Of a DNA stretch of 64,000 nt, positions 8,176 to 16,617 are shown one piece after another. A program made the translations under genes and the position numbers. Under the pieces are notes generated by a model. It ran no database searches. It saw only the letters and a list, made by a program, of their open reading frames with translations, and was not told where the DNA came from. Within the stretch, counting starts at the first letter, position 1; every line of letters starts with the position of its first letter. Source of the DNA: Tannerella serpentiformis (lineage in GTDB: Bacteria; Bacteroidota; Bacteroidia; Bacteroidales; Tannerellaceae); the NCBI RefSeq assembly GCF_003033925.1, contig NZ_CP028365.1, forward strand, positions 1,302,001 through 1,366,000, given 5' to 3'.

Positions 8176-10479
8176 ATGAAAAGGAACTTCATCCTGAGTT
8201 TGCTTTTGTGTTCGGGGATGGCGGGCGCCGTACAGGCGCAGCAGGCCGTACCGAACGAGACCGTCGACCCTTCTGACGTCGACACCACCCTCTATCTCGA
8301 CGAGCAAGTCGTCGTTGGGCACCGCATGAAGCGGCTGAGCCTCTTCCGACTGCCCGTGACCCTCTCCGAGACGCCGCTGACGATGGCCATCGTCGACTCT
8401 AAGGCGCTGCGCGATCTGAACATCACCGACCTCTTGCAGATCAACAAGACAACGGCCGGTATCCGCATCATGAACAACTACGGCGGCTTCCACATGTTCC
8501 GCGCACGTGGCATGGATGGCCTCGTACTGCTCTCGAACGGTATCCGTGACGAGCGCGCAGAGATCTATTCCTGCGCACCGACTTCATCGTTCGTCGGTGT
8601 AGACCGCGTGGAAGTGATCAAGGGTCCGTCGTCCGCACTGATCGGACACTCGGCCATCGGCGGCATTATCAACGTGCTTTACAGCCAGCCTTCGGCCCGC
8701 ACATCGGTCGATGCACGCATCGCTGTGGGCAGCTGGAACACGTACACGGCACAAGTGGGAGCTACCGGAGCCCTCTCGCCCACGGTCAACTTCCGCCTCG
8801 ATTACACCGGCATTCAAAGTGACGGCTGGAGGGACAACACCCGCCGATCGAACAACGTCTACGCGGCGCTTGACTTCCGACCCAACGATCGCAACAAGTT
8901 CTCCTTCTCGGCCCTGGCTTACGACAACCGCGTGCACACCGATCCGGGTATCCCCCGCTTCCAGAACGACATCTTCGACGAGAACGGCAACAAGGTCTAC
9001 AGCAAGGGCGACATCCCCACGGGCATCGACCTGGCCAAGACGAGCCTCACGTACGTCAACGACCACCTCAACGACAAGCACATCTCCTCGACCAACATCT
9101 GGGAGCACAACCTGTCGGAGAATTGGCTGCTACGCGACGTGCTGGGCTTCTCGTACAACACGCTCAGCTACCTCCAGTCGGAGGAATTCTCGCACTTGAC
9201 GTCCAAGACGCCCGGCCGCTACAAACACTACTACATGAACGGCGACGAGAAGGTCTATATCAGCGTCGACTCCATCCTGCGCGAGCCCTTCCACTTCGAT
9301 TACGACAACTATTACGCCGGCAATCAGCTCTCCGTGCAAGGCCAGTTCGAGGCCCTCGGCATGCGTCACCTCGCCTCTTTCGGCTACGACTTCTCCTACA
9401 TGAGCCTCAAGCGCTGGCAGGGGCAGGTGTTCTCCGGACCCGCCATCAGCACCGTCATGTCTATCCGTAATCCGATCAGTAACCCGGGCTACTTAGACGA
9501 AAAGTTCTCGCAGATTGTCGACTTCATCGAGTACTACCACTCGCTGGCGGCCTTCGATCAGATCAACGTCACCGACCGCCTCGCGGCCATGCTCGCCTTG
9601 CGCTACAACATGTTCCGTCGCAACATTACAACCAGCAAATCGGACAACCGCGTCGTGACCGAAAAGGGTGAGCCCGCTATTCTTATCGACAACGCCCCGA
9701 CCTTCAAGGTGGGCCTCGTCTACGAACTCACCCCCGGAAGTCGCATCTACGCCTCCGTCTCCAACTCCTTCCGCCCCGTCCGCACCGTAGGCGACAACAA
9801 CTACGTCTACCTCGACAATAAGGGCCGCACCATCACGCCCAACTCCACCGGCAAGGTCTACGCCCCCGAACGCGGCATGCAGTACGAGGCCGGTATCCAC
9901 TCCCGCTTCGGTAGCCTCTTGGCCCTGGAGCTGGCCGGATTCCACATCGAGAAGAGCAACATCGTGCAGAAGTTTGGTAAGAATGCCGATGGCAAGAGCG
10001 TCATCGGGCAGGTGGGCACCGTCCATTCCGACGGCTTCGAGATCGACGCCACCCTCACCCCCTCGCCCTACATCGACCTGCGCGCAGGCTACACCCTGAC
10101 GCTGGCCAAGGTGGGCGAATACTCCAGCACCGAGTTTGCCAAGGCGGCCTTCAAGGGCCACTATCTGCCCTACTCGCCCGTCCACACGGCCTTCGGTTGG
10201 CTCTTTCTGAACAACAACTCGGAGCGTCACCTCTTCCGCCTCGGCCTCGGTTTCGACTACGCCAGCGAGTCGTACGCCGACCTGGCCAACGAGATGCGTT
10301 TCGACCCCGCCTTCGTAGCCAACGCCATGGTGAGCTACCGCTACAACAAGTTTTGGACGCTACAGCTAAACGCCGACAACCTCTTCGATAAGCGTTACGC
10401 CAAAGCCGCCGAGAACACCATCCAATGGCTTCCCGAGCCAGGCCGCAACATCACCGTTTCGGCCATCTTCCACATGTAA
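8176..10479 (+). CDS. TonB-dependent outer-membrane receptor, siderophore type
   Basis: A 767-residue outer-membrane active transporter. The signal peptide ends near AVQAQQ (residue 22). The plug domain (about 45-160) shows LDEQVVVGHRMKR, SETPLTMAIVDSKALRD, FRARGMDG and VEVIKGPSSALIGHSAIGGIINV. The rest is a long barrel with alternating aromatic strands and the C-terminal signature NADNLFDKRYAKAAENTIQWLPEPGRN, as in siderophore receptors, ending in FHM. It lacks the N-terminal carboxypeptidase-like domain of SusC proteins and has no SusD partner, so iron-chelate or cofactor uptake is likelier than glycan uptake. The substrate cannot be read from sequence. Confidence 0.92.
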   Translation: MKRNFILSLLLCSGMAGAVQAQQAVPNETVDPSDVDTTLYLDEQVVVGHRMKRLSLFRLPVTLSETPLTMAIVDSKALRDLNITDLLQINKTTAGIRIMNNYGGFHMFRARGMDGLVLLSNGIRDERAEIYSCAPTSSFVGVDRVEVIKGPSSALIGHSAIGGIINVLYSQPSARTSVDARIAVGSWNTYTAQVGATGALSPTVNFRLDYTGIQSDGWRDNTRRSNNVYAALDFRPNDRNKFSFSALAYDNRVHTDPGIPRFQNDIFDENGNKVYSKGDIPTGIDLAKTSLTYVNDHLNDKHISSTNIWEHNLSENWLLRDVLGFSYNTLSYLQSEEFSHLTSKTPGRYKHYYMNGDEKVYISVDSILREPFHFDYDNYYAGNQLSVQGQFEALGMRHLASFGYDFSYMSLKRWQGQVFSGPAISTVMSIRNPISNPGYLDEKFSQIVDFIEYYHSLAAFDQINVTDRLAAMLALRYNMFRRNITTSKSDNRVVTEKGEPAILIDNAPTFKVGLVYELTPGSRIYASVSNSFRPVRTVGDNNYVYLDNKGRTITPNSTGKVYAPERGMQYEAGIHSRFGSLLALELAGFHIEKSNIVQKFGKNADGKSVIGQVGTVHSDGFEIDATLTPSPYIDLRAGYTLTLAKVGEYSSTEFAKAAFKGHYLPYSPVHTAFGWLFLNNNSERHLFRLGLGFDYASESYADLANEMRFDPAFVANAMVSYRYNKFWTLQLNADNLFDKRYAKAAENTIQWLPEPGRNITVSAIFHM

Positions 10480-10494
10480 TCGGCTCACATTGAT

Positions 10495-10640
10495 CAATGG
10501 CCGGCGCCCCTAACGGCCCTTCCGGGGCAGCCAAACTTCCCCGGCCTCGGTGAGGGCCCCTTCCGGGGCAGGGGAATTTGGCCGGCATCCCTGATGCCTT
10601 CCTTTTCCCCGCATCAAGGCAAGAAAAGGAAGTATCGCCC
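10495..10640. repeat. Dispersed intergenic element D1 with terminal hairpin
   Basis: This element has GGCCGGCGCCCC-like and TTCCGGGGCA motifs and ends in a hairpin (CTTCCTTTTC 10598-10607 with GAAAAGGAAG 10623-10632). The loop includes TCAAGG. Related copies lie at 14757-14960 and 53693-53830. It sits between the converging receptor and DUF6261-like genes. Confidence 0.7.
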
Positions 10641-10658
10641 CGGAAGATACCCGACCAT

Positions 10659-11477
10659 TTACGATACACCCCCAGAGGCGTCGTCGACACTCCCGTCGAT
10701 CGGCGCCTCCTTCTTTTTGTACCGGCGACGCTGACCGAGCATCTCGTGATACGTCCGTTTGGACTCCCGCACCGCCCGATTCATCAGATCCACCAACCGC
10801 TCGATGGCCTTGCGCGCCTCGTCGGTCGTGGCCATGAGGTGTGCCGCCTCGACCAGCCGACAGGCCCGCTCGTAATACACATCCGCCTCCCGACGCGTCT
10901 CTCGCATCGTCGGCCGCTTCTCATCCACGCGCTGTTTCACGCGCTCCATGCTGAGCGACTCGTACGCCGTCGTCACCTCATGCAGCTGCTGCACCGTTGC
11001 GGTCAGGCCCAGCGTCTCCACCTCGCTCTTGAGCTCCTCCAGATCCTTCTCCAAGGCCGCAATGCGCGCGCTACGCGCCATCTTCGAGCCCCCATGCTGC
11101 ATGCCCCGAAAGCGGTGCAGCTTGGCCTCGAGCTTCAGCGCCGCCTCGCGCTTTGGCCCGTCCGGCAGGTAGATATTCCCGCGGATAATGCCGAAAAAAG
11201 AGGCCAGCAATCGGCGTCGCTCCGCATCTTTTTCGTTCATCAAAGGCGTAAAACGCGAGTACGTCCGCCCCTTCGATGGCGACTGGCACTCCATCATTAT
11301 CAGTTCCTCCCAGCGCTCCATCATCCCCTTCGGAAATTGCACCAGCTCCGGACTGACATTCTGCAAAAGGTCGTATTGACTGCGGTGTAAACTGGCATGC
11401 AGCCCCACTTTGAAGCTCACACAGTTGCTCTCTTCGATCTTTACCGCATGCGGTATCTTCAATGTCGTTTCGCTCAT
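10659..11477 (-). CDS. Helical protein of a Bacteroidetes-specific family (DUF6261-like)
   Basis: A 272-residue, almost entirely helical protein with no signal peptide. The segment from about residue 140 to 250 (IAALEKDLEELKSEVETLG, then AYESLSMERVKQRVDEKRP) is predicted coiled and basic. The tail RRRYKKKEAP is lysine/arginine rich. The same layout (mid-protein helices, a short TM/TL turn, a basic tail) recurs in the protein at 41052-41879. I think both belong to DUF6261, but that is from memory. No enzymatic motif is seen. A promoter box lies at 11507-11514, and the 41-bp-phased palindrome array A7 starts right behind it. Autoregulation or DNA binding is a guess from that context. Confidence 0.6.
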   Translation of the reverse strand: MSETTLKIPHAVKIEESNCVSFKVGLHASLHRSQYDLLQNVSPELVQFPKGMMERWEELIMMECQSPSKGRTYSRFTPLMNEKDAERRRLLASFFGIIRGNIYLPDGPKREAALKLEAKLHRFRGMQHGGSKMARSARIAALEKDLEELKSEVETLGLTATVQQLHEVTTAYESLSMERVKQRVDEKRPTMRETRREADVYYERACRLVEAAHLMATTDEARKAIERLVDLMNRAVRESKRTYHEMLGQRRRYKKKEAPIDGSVDDASGGVS

Positions 11478-11506
11478 CTTGTTTATCCCTTTCCTATTAG
11501 TTCTCG

Positions 11507-11514
11507 CAAAAATA
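11507..11514 (-). promoter_or_regulatory. Promoter -7 box of the DUF6261-like gene
   Basis: The minus strand reads TATTTTTG, 30 bases before the ATG at 11477. The nearest possible unit of array A7 (centre 11539) covers the -33 region. Confidence 0.55.
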
Positions 11515-11529
11515 CGACTTCGTCAGATT

Positions 11530-11924
11530 ATAAACAGCTACTTTCCCTTCCTGAAAAATTCACTCAGGTTATAAACTGTAGCCTGATGACTCTGATAAAT
11601 TCTTCCATCATATAACCGTTTACCCACTCGATCTGAAAATAAATCCCAGGTTATATCAGGTCACTTTTTGTAGATGAGAATCTACTTACAGCATCAAAAA
11701 GTGACTTTTTATAGGTATCATTACTTATACAGAAACAAACAGCCAGTTTTTCTAACTGAAAACCTTCTCCCAGAAACAAAATGTGACACGATATAACCCG
11801 ACAAAAATTGACACAAACAAAAAGTGACCTGCTATATCCTCACATATAGTACACAAAAACAAACTGTCGACTTTTTATACCTGACACTACCTGCACAGCT
11901 ATAAAAAGTCACTTTTTTATTTCC
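11530..11924. repeat. Array A7: AT-rich 41-bp-phased palindrome array
   Basis: Odd palindromes AAAAAGT-G-ACTTTTT (centre 11703) and AAAAAGT-C-ACTTTTT (centre 11910) are the best copies. Related units are centred at 11662, 11744, 11785, 11826 and 11868, giving steps of 41 or 42 bp. Each unit has a 22-base form starting CAAAAAGTGAC and usually ending TATAnCC. Weaker matches at 11539, 11580 and 11621 may extend the array to the DUF6261-like promoter. The local sequence is very AT-rich compared with its neighbours. The remaining gap to panE (11925-12121) shows nothing except the panE promoter; a 74-codon frame there looks spurious. Confidence 0.7.
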
Positions 11925-12121
11925 GAACAAGTCTCCTCATGCGTAAAAACAGTACGAAATCCGTCTTTCGTCACCTGCATAGCGGCCTCGTAACCTCCGT
12001 CTCAAGGATCCCCGATTGTATGCGTGCATTTTTCATGTTCAACGGGGGTTGCGACCTCGGGATAGTGCCTTTCGAGGCATCGATCGGGGCATTCCATTCG
12101 ATCTACCCCCGATTTTTGAAC

Positions 12122-12129
12122 CATCTTTG
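12122..12129 (+). promoter_or_regulatory. Likely promoter -7 box of panE
   Basis: CATCTTTG differs from TAnnTTTG at one position and lies 35 bases before the ATG. Confidence 0.4.
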
Positions 12130-12164
12130 CAGAAAGAACGAGCGATCGTTAAATCTTATTTGAT

Positions 12165-13094
12165 ATGAAGCGCATTGTAATCATGGGTTTAGGAGGCGTC
12201 GGCGGATATTTTGGCGGCATGCTGGCGCGCACCTATGCAACCAACAGAGAGGTTGAGGTTTATTTCGTCGCCAGAGGGAAGCACGGGCTGGAGATCGCGC
12301 GGAGCGGACTGGAGGTGGAGACACCGAAGGGTTCGTTTCGTGTGCGGCCGGAGGGTGTCGTCGAGCAGCCGGAAAGGTTGGGCGTGACGGCCGACTATAT
12401 TTTGTGTTGCACGAAGAGTTACGACCTGGAGGCGGCCGTGCAGAAGCTGCGGCCTATCATCGGGCCGGAGACCGTCATCGTGCCGCTGCTGAACGGCGCC
12501 GACATCCGCGACCGCATCGTCGAGCAGCTCAAAGACCGCGGGCAGGTGTGGTATGGCCTGACGTACATCGTGGCCATGAAGACGACCCCGGGCACGGTCC
12601 GCAATGTGCACGGGCGCGGCAAGTTGCTCTTCGGCTCGGGTGCGGGGCGCTGCGAGCGGGGCGACGAGCTGGAGGCCCTGCTGCGCGAGGCGGGCATACA
12701 GGCCGAGTGGCACGACGACATCCAGCTGCAGGTGTGGAAGAAGTTCATCATCATCTCCGTCTCAGCCTCGGTCACGTCTTACTTCGACCTGCCCGTGCTG
12801 CTGGCCTTGGAGCGCCATCCGGACATGTGTCACCGACTGCTCCAAGAGGCCACCAGCGTGGCCCAGGCTCGGGGCTTCGACCTGACGGAGGAGTATTGTT
12901 GGCAGGAGCTGCTGCGGACGTGGGGCAGCGACGAGAAGTCCACCACGTCGATGCACCGCGACTTCCGCGCTGGTCGGCCCACGGAGGTCGACAGCCTCTG
13001 CGGATACATCGTGCGTGAGGCCGAGCGACTCAATATTCCCGTGCCGGCGTACGAGGAGATTTATCGGGGGCTGAAGGTGGGGATATGTAAGTGA
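12165..13094 (+). CDS. panE: 2-dehydropantoate 2-reductase (ketopantoate reductase)
   Basis: It reduces ketopantoate to pantoate with NADPH in pantothenate and CoA synthesis. A 309-residue protein. The N-terminal Rossmann motif is GLGGVGGYFGGMLA (residues 8-21), followed by YFVARG. The central segment CTKSYDLEAAVQKLRP and VPLLNGADIRDRI fit ApbA/PanE. The C-terminal helical domain includes KFIIISVSASVTSYFDLP and the substrate-binding SMHRDFRAGRPTEVDSLCGYIV. It stands alone with a hairpin terminator behind it. coaE, another CoA-pathway gene, lies elsewhere in the window (61.5 kb). Confidence 0.93.
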   Translation: MKRIVIMGLGGVGGYFGGMLARTYATNREVEVYFVARGKHGLEIARSGLEVETPKGSFRVRPEGVVEQPERLGVTADYILCCTKSYDLEAAVQKLRPIIGPETVIVPLLNGADIRDRIVEQLKDRGQVWYGLTYIVAMKTTPGTVRNVHGRGKLLFGSGAGRCERGDELEALLREAGIQAEWHDDIQLQVWKKFIIISVSASVTSYFDLPVLLALERHPDMCHRLLQEATSVAQARGFDLTEEYCWQELLRTWGSDEKSTTSMHRDFRAGRPTEVDSLCGYIVREAERLNIPVPAYEEIYRGLKVGICK

Positions 13095-13105
13095 GAAGCG
13101 GTTTT

Positions 13106-13142
13106 GAACGGGAGGTTGACCAGCGCGGCCAGCCTCCCGTTC
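13106..13142 (+). terminator. Hairpin behind panE
   Basis: GAACGGGAGG at 13106-13115 pairs with CCTCCCGTTC at 13133-13142. No T-run follows, so efficiency is uncertain. Confidence 0.5.
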
Positions 13143-13146
13143 GGCA

Positions 13147-13177
13147 TTTGGATGAGAGGGGGGGCGTGCTACTTTTG
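13147..13177 (+). promoter_or_regulatory. Promoter of guaB
   Basis: TTTG at 13147-13150, 19 bases, then TACTTTTG at 13170-13177: a complete match to the Bacteroidetes sigma-factor consensus. Confidence 0.75.
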
Positions 13178-13261
13178 CCCCACTTTTTTCGGCCGGGGGC
13201 CTGTCCCCCTCCCCTACCCAATAACTACCCCTGACTACTTTAACTACTCAAGAAATTAGAT

Positions 13262-14749
13262 ATGGCTGTTTACTTAGAAGACGTCTCCAGAACCTTCGGA
13301 GAATACCTGTTGATCCCTGGTCTGACGACCAAGGCGTGTATCCCGACCAATGTGTCGCTCAAAACGCCGCTCGTAAAGCACGCCGTGGGCGAGCCCTCGC
13401 CTATCCGGCTGAATATCCCCTTCGTTTCGGCCATCATGCAGGCCGTGTCCGGCCCCGAGCTGGCCATCGAGCTGGCGCGTAACGGTGGCCTCTCGTTCAT
13501 CTTCGGTTCACAGCCCATCGAGAGTCAGGCCGAGATGGTGCGTAAGGTGAAGAAGTTCAAGGCCGGCTTCGTAGTCAGCGACTCCAACCTCACGCCCGAG
13601 CAAACCCTGGCCGACGTCGTTAAGCTGGTACGCCAGACGGGCCACTCCACCATCGGCATCACCGACGACGGCACGCCTAACGGCCGACTGCTCGGCATCG
13701 TCACCAGCCGCGACTATCGCGCTGAGAAGGACGATCCGGCCATGAAGATCGGCACCTTCATGACGCCCTTCTCCAAGCTCATCTACGGCCGATCGGGCAT
13801 CTCGCTGAGCGAGGCCAACCGCATCCTTTGGGAGCACAAGCTGAACTCGCTGCCTATCATCGACGCCGACGACCGCCTGGCCTACTTCGTCTTCCGCAAA
13901 GACTACGACAGCCACCGCAAGAACCCGGACGAGCTATCCGATGCTACGAAGAAGCTGCTCGTCGGTGCAGGCATCAACACGCGCGACTACAAGGAGCGTG
14001 TCCCGGCGCTCATCGAGGCCGGCGTAGATGCGCTCTGCATCGACTCCTCCGACGGCTATTCCGAATGGCAGCGGGAGACCCTCGAATGGGTCAAGGCGAA
14101 CTACAACATCCCCGTGGGCGCAGGCAACATCGTAGACAGCGAAGGCTTCCGCTACCTCGTCGACGCCGGCGCGGACTTCATCAAGGTGGGCATCGGCGGC
14201 GGATCGATCTGCATCACCCGCGAGCAGAAGGGCATCGGACGTGGACAGGCTACGGCGCTGATCGACGTGGCGCGTGCCCGCGACGCCTATCGTGAGGAGA
14301 CGGGGCTCTACGTGCCCATCTGTAGCGACGGCGGCATCGTGCACGACTATCACATGACGCTGGCCTTGGCGATGGGAGCCGACTTCCTGATGATGGGTCG
14401 CTACTTCGCCCGCTTCGACGAATCGCCCACGCAGACGCTCCGCATCGGCAATAACTACGTGAAGGAGTACTGGGGCGAAGGCTCCAACCGCGCCAAGAAC
14501 TGGCAGCGGTACGACATGGGCGGCTCCGAGGCGTTGAAGTTTGAGGAGGGTGTCGACAGCTACGTGCCCTATGCCGGTAAGATGAAGGACAACCTCGACA
14601 TCACCCTCGGTAAGATCCGCGCCACGATGTGCAGCTGCGGCGCCATCACGCTCGAGGAGCTGCAACAGCGCGCCAAGATCACGCTCGTCTCCTCCACCAG
14701 CATCGTGGAGGGTGGTGCGCACGACGTGATCCTCAAAGACCAGAACTAG
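13262..14749 (+). CDS. guaB: IMP dehydrogenase of the Tritrichomonas-like type
   Basis: It oxidises IMP to XMP with NAD, the committed step of GMP synthesis. A 495-residue TIM barrel with an inserted CBS pair (about residues 115-220). The catalytic cysteine is Cys317 in [18 protein letters not shown]; typical bacterial enzymes have GPGSICTTR. The flap carries Arg416-Tyr417 in NWQRYDMGG. These, the N-terminal [17 protein letters not shown] and the C-terminal [19 protein letters not shown] match, as I recall it, the IMP dehydrogenase of the protozoan Tritrichomonas foetus (Cys319, Arg418-Tyr419) far better than E. coli GuaB. It is a single gene with its own promoter, followed by element D2. Confidence 0.95.
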   Translation: MAVYLEDVSRTFGEYLLIPGLTTKACIPTNVSLKTPLVKHAVGEPSPIRLNIPFVSAIMQAVSGPELAIELARNGGLSFIFGSQPIESQAEMVRKVKKFKAGFVVSDSNLTPEQTLADVVKLVRQTGHSTIGITDDGTPNGRLLGIVTSRDYRAEKDDPAMKIGTFMTPFSKLIYGRSGISLSEANRILWEHKLNSLPIIDADDRLAYFVFRKDYDSHRKNPDELSDATKKLLVGAGINTRDYKERVPALIEAGVDALCIDSSDGYSEWQRETLEWVKANYNIPVGAGNIVDSEGFRYLVDAGADFIKVGIGGGSICITREQKGIGRGQATALIDVARARDAYREETGLYVPICSDGGIVHDYHMTLALAMGADFLMMGRYFARFDESPTQTLRIGNNYVKEYWGEGSNRAKNWQRYDMGGSEALKFEEGVDSYVPYAGKMKDNLDITLGKIRATMCSCGAITLEELQQRAKITLVSSTSIVEGGAHDVILKDQN

Positions 14750-14756
14750 GCGTCAG

Positions 14757-14960
14757 CCCCCCCGGCGGGGTCAGGGACCCCTGCCAATTTTGCCTGTTAG
14801 GGGTCAGGGACCCCAGCCAACTTTGCCTGTTACCTGCGTGTACCTAGCCAAACTTCCCCGCCCTCGGTGAGGGCTTGACTTTCTTTCGCCTCCTTTTCTT
14901 GTGTCAAGGCAAGAAAAGGGGGTCAGGGACCCCTGCCAACTTTGCCGGGTACACGTTTGT
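14757..14960. repeat. Dispersed intergenic element D2 with terminal hairpin
   Basis: Three copies of the odd palindrome GGGGTCAGGGACCCC are centred at 14774, 14807 and 14926, each followed by a GCCAACTTTGCC-like tail. A hairpin CCTTTTCTTG (14892-14901) / CAAGAAAAGG (14910-14919) with TCAAGG in the loop is shared with D1 and D3. The element fills the gap between guaB and the radical-SAM gene. Confidence 0.7.
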
Positions 14961-14999
14961 ATCCCCAAACAATTAAACACCCAACACCTCAACGAGGCA

Positions 15000-16271
15000 A
15001 TGACCGACACCGTATTAGATAAGCTCAAGATCCTGGCCGAATCCGCCAAGTACGACGTCTCGTGCTCCTCGAGTGGCACGGTGCGGCACAACACGGCGGG
15101 AGGGATCGGCAACACCGTCGGCGGCGTCGGCATCTGCCACAGCTTCACCGCCGACGGCCGCTGCGTCTCGCTGCTGAAGATCATGCTCACCAACCACTGC
15201 ATCTTCGACTGCGCCTACTGCATCAACCGCCGCAGCAACGACCGCCCACGCGCCACACTCTCCGTTCGCGAGCTCGTAGACCTCACCATCGAGTTCTACC
15301 GCCGCAACTACATCGAGGGCCTCTTCCTCAGCTCCGGCATCATCCGTAACCCGGACTACACGATGGAGCGCATGGTGCGCGTGGTCAAAGACCTCCGCAC
15401 CACGCACCGCTTCAACGGTTACATCCACCTCAAGAGCATCCCCGGCTGTAGCCGCGAGCTGGTCGAGGAGGGCGGGCTCTACGCCGATCGCATGAGTGTC
15501 AACCTCGAGCTGCCCACCGAAGAGAGCCTCCGACGCGTGGCCCCGGACAAGAACTTCGAGAGCGTCTTCGCCCCGATGCGTTACATCCGCCAGGGCATGC
15601 TGCAAAGCCAGGAAGACCGCCGCAAGTTTCGCCACGCACCACGCTTCGTGCCGGCCGGACAGAGCACACAGATCATCGTCGGCGCCACGCCCGAGACCGA
15701 CCACGACATCCTCCGCGTCTCCTCCGCCCTCTACCGTCGGCCAAGCATGCGACGCGTCTATTATTCGGGCTACGTCCCCGTCAACACCTACGACACACGC
15801 CTGCCCGCCGCCGTCGGCCGCGTGCCCCTCATCCGCGAGAACCGCCTCTATCAGGCCGACTGGCTGATGCGCTTCTACGGCTTCAGCGCCGACGAGATCG
15901 TGGACAGCACCACCCCCAACCTCGACCTCGAGATCGACCCGAAGCTCGCCTGGGCGCTGCGTCACCCGGAGTGTTTCCCCGTCGACATCAACCGCGCCGA
16001 CTACGCCCTCATCGTCCGCGTGCCCGGCATCGGCGTCAAGTCTGCCCGCATGATCGTCGCCTCCCGCCGCTACGGCAGCCTCACCTCCGACAGCCTCCGG
16101 CGCATCGGCGTGGTGATGAAGAAGGCGCAGTATTTCATCACCTGCCGCGAGCTCTCCCTCGGGGGAACCATCCAAGAAGTTACCCCCGAACAAGTGCGCC
16201 GCGCCCTCGTCCCCACCCCATCGCGCAGCAAGAAGCTCGATCCCCGGCAGCTGAGCATCGTGTGGGAATGA
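15000..16271 (+). CDS. Putative DNA modification/repair radical-SAM protein (TIGR03916-like)
   Basis: A 423-residue protein. The iron-sulfur motif CIFDCAYC places cysteines at 67, 71 and 74 with the CxxxCxxC spacing of radical-SAM enzymes. Further features are RELVDLTIEFYRRNYIEGLFLSSGI, CSRELVEEGGLYADRMSVNLELPT and a C-terminal helix-hairpin-helix (VDINRADYALIVRVPGIGVKSA, about 330-355), a DNA-binding element. The ATG at MTDTVLDKL is chosen because the upstream frame runs into repeat D2. It is followed by a TIGR03915-like gene, its usual partner as I recall. The reaction is not known to me; spore-photoproduct-lyase-like repair is a common suggestion. Confidence 0.85.
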   Translation: MTDTVLDKLKILAESAKYDVSCSSSGTVRHNTAGGIGNTVGGVGICHSFTADGRCVSLLKIMLTNHCIFDCAYCINRRSNDRPRATLSVRELVDLTIEFYRRNYIEGLFLSSGIIRNPDYTMERMVRVVKDLRTTHRFNGYIHLKSIPGCSRELVEEGGLYADRMSVNLELPTEESLRRVAPDKNFESVFAPMRYIRQGMLQSQEDRRKFRHAPRFVPAGQSTQIIVGATPETDHDILRVSSALYRRPSMRRVYYSGYVPVNTYDTRLPAAVGRVPLIRENRLYQADWLMRFYGFSADEIVDSTTPNLDLEIDPKLAWALRHPECFPVDINRADYALIVRVPGIGVKSARMIVASRRYGSLTSDSLRRIGVVMKKAQYFITCRELSLGGTIQEVTPEQVRRALVPTPSRSKKLDPRQLSIVWE

Positions 16272-16279
16272 TTTCTCGC

Positions 16280-16540
16280 GTGTTCCCGAACGGTTTCAGC
16301 GCAGAAACACTGATTCTGGAGCGTTCCCGAGCGGTTTCAGCCGAGAAACACGGTTTCCGCGGCATTCCCGAGCGGTTTCAGCGCAGAAACACGGTTTCTG
16401 GAGCATTCCCGAGCTGTTTCAGCGCAGAAACACTGATTCTGGAACATTTCCGAGCGGTTTTAGCCGAGAAACACGGTTTCTGGGCCATTCCCGAGCGGTT
16501 TCAGCCGAGAAACGCAGTTTCTGGAGCGTTCCCGAGTCGT
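16280..16540. repeat. Array A2: six exact 41-bp repeats with an odd palindrome
   Basis: Palindrome CAGAAACACGGTTTCTG (arms 7, spacer 3; some copies degenerate) is centred at 16310, 16351, 16392, 16433, 16474 and 16515, exactly 41 bp apart. Each unit also carries TTCCCGAGCGGTTTCAGC. The array starts ten bases behind the radical-SAM stop codon and lies inside the two-gene repair pair. No open frame spans it convincingly. Confidence 0.9.
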
Positions 16541-16617
16541 TTCACCCTATCAACCGGCAACCCAAACGCCCCCCCTACCCGGAGCCGCTTTTCGTTTTCT
16601 GTCTTTAGTTCCTCCCC

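Noticed and set aside
11939-12163. 74-codon plus-strand frame ahead of panE
   Set aside because: It runs through the panE promoter region, has no family resemblance and no promoter box of its own.
14757-14960. GGGGTCAGGGACCCC repeats as a ninth phased array
   Set aside because: The spacings (33 and 119) do not fit 41 bp; they belong to the D element.
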